From Strigamia acuminata (Eukaryota; Arthropoda; Chilopoda; Geophilomorpha; Linotaeniidae), in contig OX442321.1 in the NCBI GenBank assembly GCA_949358305.1, positions 6,225,605 through 6,289,604 of the forward strand: DNA of 64,000 nt, read 5' to 3'. This document shows positions 32,374-43,466 of the stretch, one piece after another (positions within the stretch are counted from its first letter, which is position 1; every line of letters begins with the position of its first letter). The position numbers and the translations under genes are program-made. Below the pieces are notes generated by a model. That model was not told the origin of the DNA and ran no database searches. It saw only the letters and a program-made list of their open reading frames with translations.

Positions 32374-35120
32374 ATGGATTTTCTTGTACTCGTAATCACA
32401 TCGCTCCAAATATGTAAGTTAAAACAATTAAATAAAAAATAAAAAATGAATAATTATTAAAAAATCTGAAATTTATGGATATTTATAGTATGTTGCTTGG
32501 GTGACAAGATTCGATATTTTCAACTCAACACAGCTGAATGTTCTAGTGTGACTTTAATTTCAAATAAGGGTAGATAAATCAAAGATCTTTATAATTCATA
32601 TTTTTAAAACGTTTAATGATTGATTTGCAGATAGTTTATTGGAAAGCATTTCCGAGGTAGATTATTAATTAAAGAGTAATGATAAAAATAAGCAGTTTTA
32701 TCACGTCAATTTTTGAAGAATTTCTCTCTATCTACATTTATATTATTTTGCAAACAGAATTTTATTATTTACAAGATGAATAAATGAGAATAATCTATAC
32801 AAGTATTTATATATTGTAGACTGAATTTCAACATTTAGGGTACAAATGGGTGAGAATTGATAATTTAAATGTTCAAACAAACAATTCTCTTCTAGAATTA
32901 AGTTCCGACAACCAGTCTGTAAGTTTACTAAAATAATTAATTTCCCAAGTGTTTACTTATTCAAACAGCTGAAATAACAGGTTACAAGCATTCCAGAAAA
33001 TCAAAGCAAAATTGAGTATTTGAAAATGCCCATAAGAGTATCAGTTATTCATGTATGTATTGATCTCACAAGGGAAGCCCATGAATAAGACACTCACATA
33101 TTGTTGCAATATTAAACATGAAGGATTGTTATATCATGCTGAATGAGACACTAAAATAATTTCATTCCATAAACAGCCAACAATGTAAACAATGAGCTCA
33201 AAGTTTGCACTATTTTGTCTGTGTATACATCCAATCTGAGCAATCAGGCCTAGTGTATTCATGTGCTCCCCTTGTCAGTTAACTATTTAAAAAAAGAATG
33301 TGTGCTTAACACCACACTGTAAAAGTTAAACTTCTTGTTACACGAACACGAGAAATCAAACGAGATGTGTCACTAAAAACGTTGCGACGACGTATGGAAA
33401 TAGCATGTTGCAACGACATGATCATGTTTGGTGCTAATTTCTCACAAACGGCAGTACTTTTCGTGACATCTCGTGCGACATCTTGTTCGGATTCACTCAC
33501 GTGCCTAAAGAAGTTTAATTCTAAAAATAAAACTTATAGTTTTTAATTTTATTTTTAAAGCTTCCGCCTATCGCTATATTACATCCAAAAAATAAACCAT
33601 TGACAGTAGGAGGTTACTTTGGTGAAATATTAAACATTTTTAGCACAAAACTTAATGCAAGGTAAAAAGAGAAGCTATTTCACATATGTATTCATAGGCT
33701 GGCATAATAATTTCATTTTATAATTTTTTTTAAGTCTTAAAACTACAGCCCGGACTGATTATTTTCCCCTCACATATTTCACTTGTTTCATTTGTTGATT
33801 AAATTCAATTTAATGTCCTAATTTTTATTAGCTTGGAAATAATTCGGAGTCAATTTGGAGCATTTCTCAACGGAAACTGGACAGGATCAATGGGTGAACT
33901 TATTGATGGGGTATGTATTTCATATCAATTTAGCTCAATGCAAATAAAGCTAAATGTTGTAACAATTTAATAATTTCTAATTAGACTGCTGATATTTCGA
34001 TTATGATTCTGACCAGACAAAGAAGTGACTTCGTAAAGTCCTCATCACAACTTTTTCCATTCCAAACCGATCTTATATACAGAAAATTAGATCAACTGAA
34101 ACTGAATTATAGTTTCTATCTGCAACCTTGTAATATGAAACTGTGGCTGTGTATATTTGCAATCAGCTTGACAGTTATTCTAGTCAATGTTTTCGCAAAT
34201 CATGTTTCAACCAAAAGAAAATTTGCGCATTGTTTCCGAAATTCCATCAACGACCTGCTGCTTTGTTGGCCAATTGTCTTGCAAGGTTTAAATTGCTCTT
34301 CAGAGTAATCAAATTTTTCTGTGTAATCTTTTGTTTACATTTTATTTAGGCAACTTCAACAGTTACTCGTTGAAGTCTATGAAACTTATATTTCTAATCT
34401 ATGCCGGTTTTTCAATGTTGCTATGGATGAGTTACACTTCTGTTTTAACTTCATTTCTTGCAACAATACATACGAAAATTCCTTTTACTTCATTCGAAGA
34501 TATGCTTGACAACACAGATTATCTGCCAGTAATATTAAAGGGTACCAGCACTATAGAAATTTTTCAGGTGTCATGATGCAACATTCTTCATTTTTTAAAA
34601 GTTAATTGAACTGTTATTTCCTAATAGAAGCCCCCATACGAGAATACAAGTTTTTTAGAAGCTGCAAGTGTAATTGATGCGATTGACTCAGTTTATAAAG
34701 GAAGATATGCATTTCTAGGCTCATTCCAAATCCTTACAAACATTATTGGTAGAAATTGCAGTCTTACTATTGCACCGCATTACGTCAGAAGAGAATCTAT
34801 GTCATTAATTTATTCAAAACAATTTGCTCATGTGAACTATTTCAATTGCAAGTAAACAATATTTTACATATAGACCTAAAACTAAAATTAGTCGTTAACT
34901 CATGCTATTTGTACACAGAATTTTATTACTAAAGCAATATGGAATCTTGTCATTTTTGAATAAACGGTTTCACCCTGACGCAGCAAGGTGTTTGGAAAAT
35001 CCATTCAATCCAATTTCGTTTGGCCAAATAATTGGACCATTCGTATTAATTCTGGTTGGAATTTTGATCTCTTTAGTTTTTGGACTAATCGAACTTCTTG
35101 TTTCTAAGTATGTCATATAA
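32374..35120 (+). CDS. IR-C: divergent ionotropic receptor, intact, nine exons
   Basis: Exons 32374-32413, 32631-32656, 32820-32918, 33561-33661, 33832-33910, 33985-34285, 34350-34567, 34628-34851, 34919-35120; 1290 nt, 429 codons plus stop. An in-frame ATG three bases upstream (32371) is an equal start candidate. It carries the iGluR order: secretory start, S1 with NGNWTGSMGEL and ADISIMILTRQR, first helix (KLWLCIFAISLTVILVNVFA), third helix YTSVLTSFLAT, S2 from IPFTSFEDML, last helix GPFVLILVGILISLVFGLIE. This is the most divergent IR here (e.g. exon 4 encodes PIAILHPKNKPLTVGGYFGE), so it is older than the IR-A/B/D split. All donors are consensus, including exon 3 (GTAAGT), which guides the model in the others. 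Confidence 0.9.
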
Positions 35121-35179
35121 AGCATTTGTTAGATGTAATGTTTCACTTCTGATCGTAAAAGTATTGTTTAGTTAGGTCA

Positions 35180-35330
35180 GGCTCCATACAAGAAGAATTT
35201 TTGGAGGTATCACGATGCACCATTCTTTATTTACCTAGTTTGTATAGAACGGTTATTTTAGACAGAAATCACCATTTAAAAATATGGCAGTTATAGTTAG
35301 GAGTAAAAAAGAGGGGATTAAATCAGTAGC
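35180..35330 (+). pseudogene. IR relic (end of exon 7 and start of exon 8)
   Basis: About 35183-35212 resembles the exon 7 end (EEFLE then a GT). About 35263-35330 resembles the start of exon 8 (KSPFKNMAVIVRSKK versus KPPYENKNVIRVK). Intron sequence in between matches (TGATGCACCATTC-like). No further exons. Confidence 0.6.
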
Positions 35331-35564
35331 CACGCTAGTGTTGTTTACGTAGTCCACGCGTGTGCATCATTTCTTCTATTTTACGGATCCAACAAACCCG
35401 GCTAAAATTTGTGTAAATGATCGAGTAAGGGAATAGGCTTGCCGCCACACTTCAGGCTGCTTATTAACGACCGGGCCCTTATTCGGGACCAGGCTCTCCC
35501 CACATCGTAACTGGCGCGTCTTTCAAACGCTGTTTAAACTATCATAAACAACCGGTTCATGACA
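35331..35564. other. Unassigned sequence, no gene
   Basis: Somewhat GC-richer (ACCGGGCCCTTATTCGGGAC region). Probably transposon-derived, not identified. Confidence 0.4.
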
Positions 35565-35817
35565 ACTTATCATAATATGAATTATCAACAATTCATGTAA
35601 GTCATTGGCTGAAATGTTTTACCAGCCACAGGAAATGATGTAATTTACATCACTGAAATAATAATTTAATTGCTTATTGATAAGTAATGATTGGAGTGAC
35701 TTATCAATAAGCCACTTATTGGAAGTAAATTATTATTTCAGTGATGTAAATTACATAATTTCAGCCACATCAACCAATGACTTGCATGAATTGTTGATAA
35801 TTCAGATTATGATAAGT
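35565..35817. mobile_element. Foldback MITE
   Basis: Inverted arms of roughly 100 bp: left ACTTATCATAATATGAATTA and GATGTAATTTACATCACTGA, right their complements. The loop is short and contains a second small palindrome (CTTATTGATAAG). No ORF of interest. Confidence 0.75.
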
Positions 35818-35873
35818 CAAATTATTCATTTGACTTTGAATGCACCTATTATATTTTTAAACGTTAAATATTT

Positions 35874-36187
35874 TGGAAGGTTTCTGTGTTTAGGCACATC
35901 TGATGAAACTAAAGTAATAACAGACTAATGTGTTTATTCATCAGTTGATGTAACACAAAGAGTGTAATATTTATTCAAAATTGTAATGTTAGGTTTGGTA
36001 CAGAACAATCGTATAAGTTAATACAGTTCCAGCAATCTAGAACTTTAAAAACGGATAAGAAAATTAAGATCTTTTAGTCAAAATTCATTCAAGAAAGCAA
36101 AAGTTAAAATACTGGAAATTTTAATTGTAAACAATCCGGACACTCTAATTCCTATGTTGCAGCTATTGATGGCTTCACAGAAGAGTA
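35874..36187 (-). pseudogene. Gr relic: exons 3-4 on the minus strand plus a plus-strand exon-2 scrap
   Basis: Minus strand: exon 4 at 36036-35989 is intact (IAGTVLTYTIVLYQT, stop). Exon 3 at about 36187-36102 retains FCEAINSCNIGIRVSGLFTI, but its 5' end is replaced and the donor GT after ILT is lost. Plus strand: 35890-35914 shows an acceptor followed by AHLMKLK, an exon-2 start. It is a rearranged remnant of an inverted Gr related to Gr-4. Confidence 0.75.
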
Positions 36188-36921
36188 CCAAAACAATATT
36201 TATATATTTGTGTTATTTGTATTTGTAATTTGGAGGCCAAGAGCAAGTTGAAAGCAGAAATAAAACCAATCTATATTGTTGACAGTTTACATTTTTTTCT
36301 GGTCAAAAGCTGAAAGTTTTAGTATCGGAAGTTATAAAAGTAATGTAGTTAGGTGGGCGTGCAACTCTATCATCGTAAAATAAAACTTAAATTTTAGTAC
36401 TAAGACAGTTTTAATGCATCCTAACTGTGAGTTTTAACCCGGAACACAGGAAATTATCCATAAAATGTTATTGCAAAAGTAAAGAGTACTGCATTAGCAT
36501 CAACACTCCTGGTGCTTGCATATCCACATCAAATTACTCTTGCAATTTCAGTTAATTGTTTATAACGTATATTTTAAACACGTACTCACGATTCTGTAGA
36601 TCGCTTGATGAAGCACATTTCTGTCGACATTTACAGGCTTGGATGAACACGGTTTAACTCAAGTAAGCACGCTGCCATTACTTCACGTCATTCGTCATGT
36701 AGCGCCTCTATCGACGATATTAGGAACCGTAATTCTAAATAAAAAAATAATTCAAAATAATCATCATTATATTTTTTAAACGTTAAATATTTTAGAAAGT
36801 TTCTGAACACTTCTTGAAAATGTTGTTTTAGTTTACAAATCATAAACTAATTTTTTATGTTTTCCTTTACAGCTTAAAATCTGCCAATAAATGTGTGTCA
36901 ATATTGGCACACTTTACTTAA

Positions 36922-39900
36922 GAGGGTTTGTAACCCCTAGTTCACGCCAACTTTGACAAGTAGATGGCGCCACTGTTTTCCCATAGAAACCCATGTTAAT
37001 TGGTTTTTCCAGTTTTCCTCGCTTAAAAATGAGTCTTTTTTTCATTTCTTTTTTTTAATATGTGTGGAATGACCAGTTCTATACGGGTGCATCGCCCTAA
37101 TTTTAAAATTTGTGTTTGCAAGCCAGAAAAAAGCAATTTTCGAGTGTCTTTCCTCCAAAAAAAAATTATTTTTCTATGGCTCTAAAATGCTCAAATTTCA
37201 TTCAATTTGCTCGATTAAAAATGTATTTCCTACTTAGTTGATCATGGAGAATTCAAATATCAGGTTATTTCCATGCTAAAATTTAAATTTAAAAAAATTT
37301 AAATTTTTGAATTTCTATCACACTTTCCCCCTTCTCGGATTAAAAGGGGTGGCAGCTCCCCTACTTAATCCCTACTTAGTTAATGGTTTGCAGGTGTTGG
37401 CTGCCAATTTTGTTTGTTTTTATTCAATTTTGAATTGAAAATATTACACTACATGATGAGTTTTATTTTTGAAATTGTTTGCCGTTTTTTTTTTTTTTTT
37501 TTGAAAACTACTTATTTCATATGAAATCCCATCGCTGATGAGGATTTCGAAACTTTTTAGCCGAATTCAAGCGTTCGAAAACGGCCGGACGGCGCCGGAT
37601 TATCGTCGCTCAGTGTCGACGGGAAAGTCCACACTCTCATGCCGCTTTCGACCACTCCTAAGCAGGCAGGTGGTCACGCGATCGCCGTCGCTTAGTGTCG
37701 ACGAGAGAGTCGAACCAATTATGCCACTTTTGAGCTATTTCTTGCGGGATGGTTATCGATAGATTACCGTCGAAAAACTAAAGTTGACTTGGTGTGCAAA
37801 ATTGCCGATTTTTACATTTTTCACCGATTACGACCGCAAGCCCTCGACTATTACGTCTGTTAGACGTCGACCATCAGCCGTCGACAGTCGGGTCCGTAAG
37901 ACGTTTGCACAATCGTGGCCGCAAACCTTCGAATGTCGACCCCGTTGCGAAAATAGGTTCGACAAAACATTGTGCCACGACAACACCATCTACACGATGT
38001 CTCGAACTCGCAAATCAGCTTGTTTTCATCGACCGATACGCGGCAATACAACATCGCGATTCTTTAAAATCCTTCCCTCTCTCAAAAAATGCAAAAGGCC
38101 AAGTTACACTAAGCAAAGGCCATCCTTACTACTTTCAAATTCAGATCCAGTTACAATGTACAGGTCTAGAAAGATGTGATCTTGTGGTTTATATTGTAAA
38201 TGATATACAAATTATCCCAATTAAAAGAGATAAACCACTACTGGATAAGATAATCCCAAAACTCAGATTGTTTTACTTTGAGTGTCTACTACCTGAACTT
38301 GCAGATCCCAGAGAAGATCGTAATCTTCCACTGAGAGAACCACAAAGAATTTTACAGGCTAGAGAAAAACAAAGTAAAAAGAAGCCATGACCAAACAAAC
38401 ACTCCTGCTCGAATGTCACCGAACCGTGTCGCAACAGCGATTCGCGACTCGTCGAGTCGTACACGACGTTCGTAAGTGGGGAATTCATTGCGTCACCGTC
38501 TATTGGCTCGACGAATTCGTTAGAAAAGGTTACAAAGTCTGAGAAGTACTTTACTCGATTTGATATGATTTCTCATCCTGTTTTTGCTCTTCGTTGATTT
38601 TTCCCTTTTCTTGGTCTTTTTCTTCCAATATTTCTGTTCTTTCCCGCTTTTCCTTTTCAAATTTGTACTGTATTTACCAAAATAAAACTAAAAATTTGTG
38701 GGCAACTTTCTGTAAAACTAATAATTACTCCTGGTTTTCAGACATAAGTTCGTTTATCGTCTTCAATCTCTCTTCGTATCCAACTGTATACATGCGTTTT
38801 ATCATTATTCCGACTGTGTTTATTCAGCCACAACAATCGACAGCGGATGCACGCACTGGACGATTGAAACCGAACAATTTCAGGTTCTGCAGGTTTAAAA
38901 ATAAATTTTCTTAAAATTATTTCTTTATTTTATTTTATATTTTTATTCAAAAATTTTACCCATTTTTTTGTTGATTGAATTCTTCCTGGTCTGTATTTGT
39001 GTATTGTGTTATTTGTTTAGTCAGCCGTCGACTGTTGTGGCCGAAGAAACATCGCCGGAATAATGTTCAAACGTGTTGTCGTGGCACAATGTTTTGTCGG
39101 CATATTTGGGTCGACTCTCCCGTCGACACTAAGCGACGGTGATCGCGCGACCACCTGCCTGCTTAGGAGTGGTCGAAAGCGGCATGAGAGTGTGGACTTT
39201 CCGATAATCGGGTCTGTAAATCCAAAAAATTCAAACTTTTTTTTTTTTTCTTTCGGACTTTTTCCCGAATTGACGCAAATTCGCGTAAACGATGCCGTCG
39301 AAAGACGCTCCTTTTCGGCACGTCTATGGCCGATTTCCCGGCTCTAATCTCCGGTTCATTCGGTGTTTCTACTTTTTCGACGTTCGAACCTATTTTCGCA
39401 ACGGGGTCGACTTCGAAGGTTTGCGGCCACGATTGCATACGTCTTACGGACCCGACTGTCGACGGCTGATGGTCGACGTGTTTTGGGTTTAATGCCGGAC
39501 TCGATGCGCTTAGGTCGGCATGGCATAGTGGATCGCCGTCGATCTACGTAAATTCTAAGTTTTTTTCTTTTTTTTTCATGTTTAATTTTAGATATTTTAG
39601 GTTGATTGGTTATGATGTGTTTGATGTCGACGTGTGTTTTTGCATTTTTTTTTTGTTTTGTGACATGTGATTTTTTTGTCCGGTGGTTATTTTTTGAGTC
39701 GCGGACGGTCGAGTGTTTGGGCGGGGGGCGAGCGAACGAGCGTTCGGGCCTTCGGGCGAGCGAACGAGCGTTCGGGCCTTCGGGCGTTCGGGCAGGCGGA
39801 CGGACCAGCGTTCTTTGGTGAAAAAAGTGAAACAAAATGGCAGGCAACACCTGCAACTCATTAGCACAAGCAGGGATTAAGTAGGGGAGCTGCCACCCCT

Positions 39901-40322
39901 TTTAATCCGAGAAGGGGAAAAGTTTGATAGAAATTCAAAAATTTAAATTTTTTTAAATTTACATTTTAGCATAGAAATAACCTGATATTTGAATTCTCCA
40001 TGCTCAACTAAGTAGGAAATACATTTTTAATCGAGAAAATTGAATGAAATTTGAGCAATTTAGAGCCATAGAAAAAAAAATCTTTTTGGAGGAAAGACAC
40101 CCGAAAATTGCTTTTTTCTGGCTTGCACACACGAAATTTAAAATTTGGACGATGCACCCGTATAGAACTGGTCATTCCACACATATTAAAAAAATTTTTT
40201 TTAAAAAAGACCCATTTTTAAGCGAGGAAAACTGGAAAAACCAATTAACATGGGTTTCTATGGGAAAACAGTGGCGCCATCTACTTGTCAAAGTTGGCGT
40301 GAACTAGGGGTTACAAACCCTC
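36922..40322. mobile_element. 3.4-kb TTAA-flanked element with about 460-bp terminal inverted repeats
   Basis: Inserted in the Gr-5 leader. It begins GAGGGTTTGTAACCCCTAG, ends with the complement, and is flanked by TTAA (36918-36921 and 40323-40326). The arms run to about 37380 on the left and from about 39868 on the right. A second inverted pair lies inside (about 37600-37980 against 39060-39480; GACCACTCCTAAGCAGGCAG core). The centre carries an exonuclease-like gene fragment (38063-38390), and near 39720-39790 a GC tandem (GAGCGAACGAGCGTTCGGGC). No transposase is recognised. TTAA suggests piggyBac-type mobilisation, but the termini are not the usual CCC start. Confidence 0.75.
38063..38390 (+). 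pseudogene. C-terminal fragment of a YqaJ/lambda-exonuclease-like nuclease, captured in the TIR element
   Basis: The frame ending at 38390 encodes SKGHPYYFQIQIQLQCTG, CDLVVYIVNDIQIIPIKRD and KLRLFYFECLLPELADPRED. This pattern (HPYYxQxQ, a CD-F/L-VV strand, an I-x-R-D turn and the FY-ECLLPEL helix) is characteristic of the C-terminal half of YqaJ-type exonucleases of the lambda-exonuclease superfamily. The upstream part of the open frame (from 37794) lies in the inner inverted repeat and does not resemble the catalytic N-terminal half (no D...ExK motif). It is therefore a fragment, probably one exon. Family assignment is from memory of the motif pattern and needs a profile search. Confidence 0.6.
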
Positions 40323-40389
40323 TTAACTGAACATACACATTAAAAACAAATTTGATTTGGTATTAAGATAAGAATATATTATTTCATCA

Positions 40390-41815
40390 ATGGAGTTGCA
40401 AAATTCAACTACACCAGACGTATGGGCAGAAGCTGAAGCTGGGATAAATGTTCCTGTTGAAGATCTCCGTTTAAAGTTTATTAATCGAGTTTGGCGCGTT
40501 TTGTTTGCAATCTACGGATTACAACTTCACATATTGGATGGCGGAAACGATTCCAAGTGCTGGACAAGAATTATCTACGCTGGGATTGCACGGTGTGTAC
40601 ATGCAATGTCAATTCTACACTTCTTTCTTGTCGTTGTGAACCGTCAATATGAGCATCCAAACGATTCATTTGCGCTAATATCATGGTCGACCTCACAAAT
40701 AATTTCTTTCTACACGGTCATCCTGTGCTTTAAAAGAGAAAACAGAATAAAATCTGTTTACCGCAAAATCTTGTTCAATTTATCTACTGCCAAAGATCTT
40801 TTGAAGAAATTTGACCATGGCACAAAAATTTACTTCATCATAGCAATGATAATGACTGCAACTGTAACTATAAATCACATTCTAAAGGGAACAAGTAGAC
40901 CTTATCAAGAAATATACCGAAGACTTAATGATAAAGTGGGAATACACAACGATTATTTTAGTAGTAGTATCGCCCTAGTAGATTATTGTGTGATACTCGT
41001 GTTTTCATATTGGTTTATGGATGTGATGTTTATTTATTTTGCGCATTTGTGCCAAGGACTGGCTCTGAATTTTGTTCTCTTCAATCGTTGCTTGGAAGCG
41101 GAATTGCGCACAACTTCTTTGACGTCGTCCAAACTAAACGTTTTACGTCATCGATACGAATACATCTTGGATTTAGTTGATGAAATTAACATTGTCTTTT
41201 CACCACTCATTCTTCTATGGATTTCGTCATTAGTTTTAAATTTATGTTTGGATATTCGCGCGGTTAAGACAATGGCATTGATGAACATTGACGTCATTTC
41301 CTACACACGTTACGTTATACAGTTTTGTCGAGGGCTCGTTTTTCTTCTATTAATTTGGAAAATGGCTGGTCAAATTAATACACAAGTTAGACGCACTTAA
41401 TTGGTTGATTGATTGATTTTAAAAATATTTGTTTTTGTGTTTATCATAGGCGCATCTGATGAGACGAAAGTTGTTTGCAAAAGTGATGGATGAAAGTCGA
41501 GACAAGAAGAAGAACGAGGTTACACTTGAAAAAAAACTCATTACAATTAGAGAGATGTTTTAAATTATTTTCTGTGATAGGCATTTTATGCAAATTATTT
41601 TCTCTTCTGCGAAGTCATCAATAATTGCGACATTGGAATTAGTGTGTCTGGATTGTTCATACTGAAAGTTTCCAGCATTTTAACAGTAAGAAAAAAAGAA
41701 TAAAATTTCTTTATTGAATGTAGAGCAAAAAGTTTTAACTTTCCTCTTTTTTTTTAAAAAATGCTAGATTGCTGGAACTGTGTTAACTTATACGGTTGTT
41801 TTGTACCAAACCTAA
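40390..41815 (+). CDS. Gr-5: gustatory receptor with a relocated start codon
   Basis: Exons 40390-41385, 41450-41518, 41581-41685, 41768-41815 give 405 codons plus stop. The ATG used by the other copies is changed here (GTATGGGCA in place of GTAATGGCA, reading DVWAEAEAG). A new in-frame ATG lies 33 bases upstream (ATGGAG where the paralogues have ATTGAG), so the protein should start MELQNSTTPDVWAEAEAG. The rest matches the family, ending TYTVVLYQT. Its leader lost the upstream-ORF ATG and is separated from the distal leader by the 3.4-kb element, so transcription may be altered. Exon 2 is preceded by a 4-base-expanded acceptor region. Confidence 0.88.
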
Positions 41816-42209
41816 TATTTCAATTTTCAATGAATATTGTTCTCTTCTTGTCACATCAACTGAATAAACACATCATTAATATTGAGTAATTATATGTCAA
41901 CAATTGTATCATTAAGTGATATTGATTGTACTTAGTAAATAGAATCTGATTCTACAATTCGCGAGATGACAAATAGCCGCAATGGCACACTTTATTTCCC
42001 AATACAACCGAGATAATTGCACATCAAGCAACACAATCCAATGTGGGTTATAGACATAACCACTAATGCAATTGTATGCTGTGTGTAAACAACACACTGT
42101 AAAGTCAGGACAATTAGCAAGAAATTCCCAAATTTCAAAAAGTGCAAACTGAAACTAATCAATGATTATACAGTAGTGGCATATTTCTATTGTTTTGAAC
42201 TTGGTGAAA
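41816..42209. other. Gr-5 3' flank
   Basis: Shared with the Gr-6 3' flank (55857-56240), including AATAAA near 41871 and the GAGATGACAAATAGCCGCAA-type block. No gene. Confidence 0.6.
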
Positions 42210-42634
42210 TCTAGGACGATTAACTACAGGACTTCACATGCGCCATTTTTTTTAAATCTAAGTTGTCCTGTTGAAATGTGAAGGAGCCATCTGTCGTTAC
42301 AATGTTAAAACGTTTTGCGGGCAAATGGCAGACAATTGGCATCGAGCATTTATATTTTTGGCGGACGTTATAACGTAGTTCAATTTTATTTAACGTTTGC
42401 TTTAAAAATAATATCTAAAAATGTAATAAATAATTTTATATATGTTGTTATAAGTTAAAGAAGATTCGCATCGATTTATGTAAGACACGTTGCTTTATTC
42501 GCGCAAACGTTATTGCGACAAACCACACATGCTCGTAACGTAACCGGAAGTTGTGTTACACATGTGGGTCCGCGAGATTACCGTACAACTTCCCCTGGCG
42601 GTGGAGACCCTCACACTTGGCCAGGTGACACAAA

Positions 42635-42643
<9 letters not shown>

Positions 42644-42682
<39 letters not shown>
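42644..42682. repeat. (TA)n microsatellite
   Basis: Uninterrupted TA dinucleotides inside the 885-bp element. Confidence 0.95.
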
Positions 42683-42687
<5 letters not shown>

Positions 42688-42844
42688 ATAAAATATAAAT
42701 GTCCTCTGAAAATGCAAATGTGAAATGTTGTGTCAGTTGTCCGCCATTTGCCCGCAAAATAATGTCATTTTGTGCCGTTTCGTCCAGATGGCGTCACGAT
42801 CATAAAACAGAATCGCTTCACAGTCCAACAATGAAATTATACTA

Positions 42845-43061
42845 TACTCAAAACTACCACAACGTTGACCTATTTCAGCCAGTTTACGCCTAACTGTGTA
42901 CTGCGGTCTACTAAAAAGTAGTTCTGTGTCAAAGCATCACCTTTGACAATGTTGGTAATCGATCACAATGTCTGGAGTTCGATTACAATTCTGGTGTTTT
43001 GGGCTACTTTTTTGTGCCACTACACAAGTGAAATAGGTCAACGTTGTGGTGGTTTTGAGTA
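42845..43061. mobile_element. TA-flanked MITE, family M1, copy 2
   Basis: Ends TACTCAAAACTACCACAACG and complement with one mismatch, TA on both sides. The interior matches the copy at 12575-12796 (GTAGTTCTGTGTCAAAGCAT). Nested in the 885-bp element. Confidence 0.85.
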
Positions 43062-43094
43062 TAGATGTGAAGTCCTGTGGTTAATCGTCCTAGA

Positions 43095-43466
43095 TGAAAT
43101 GTTCTTTGTTTTTACTATAAGGATATCTCTTCTGGTATTACCAAAACTATGTTTACATATTTGTGTTATTTGTATTTGTAATTTGGAGAAAAGGAGCAAG
43201 TTGAAAGCAGGAAAAAAACAATCTATATTATTGACAGTTTACATTTTTTTCTAGTCAAAAGCTGTAAGTTTTAGTATCGGAAGTTATGCAAGTAATGTAT
43301 TTAGGTGGGCGTGTAGCTTTATCATCGTAAAAAAAAACTTAAAATTTACGACAAATTATTCGTAAAAAGTTATTGCAAAGGTAAAGAGTACTGCATTAGC
43401 GTCAACACTCCTGGTGCTTGCATATCCACAACAAATTACTCTTGCAATTTCAGTTAATTGTTGATA
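43095..43466. other. 5' flank of IR-D, no gene
   Basis: Continues sequence also found at about 36200-36560 and 56940-57280 (ATTGACAGTTTACATTTTTT, CTCCTGGTGCTTGCATAT), i.e. a duplicated flank that precedes either an IR or a Gr leader. Confidence 0.5.

Larger units (their letters stand above)
42210..43094. mobile_element. 885-bp TIR element with TGAAA duplication
   Basis: Begins TCTAGGACGATTAACTACAG and ends with a near-perfect complement. TGAAA lies on both sides (42205-42209 and 43095-43099). The Gr-6 flank near 56240-56250 is the empty site. Further inverted sequence lies inside (TTGCGGGCAAATGGC against GCCATTTGCCCGCAA). No ORF. An M1 MITE is nested near its right end. Superfamily unknown. 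Confidence 0.78.

Noticed and set aside
33306-33500. 64-codon minus-strand ORF in IR-C intron 3
   Set aside because: No motif, no paralogous copy in the other IR introns; insufficient support.
39356-39856. 166-codon minus-strand ORF in the 3.4-kb TIR element as a transposase
   Set aside because: Arg/Pro/Lys-rich low-complexity translation spanning the inner inverted repeat and the GC tandem; no DDE or piggyBac-type motif.
42943-43254. 103-codon plus-strand ORF resembling a membrane protein
   Set aside because: It crosses the M1 MITE and the end of the 885-bp element. The hydrophobicity is incidental, and the frame is not kept in the sister MITE copy.
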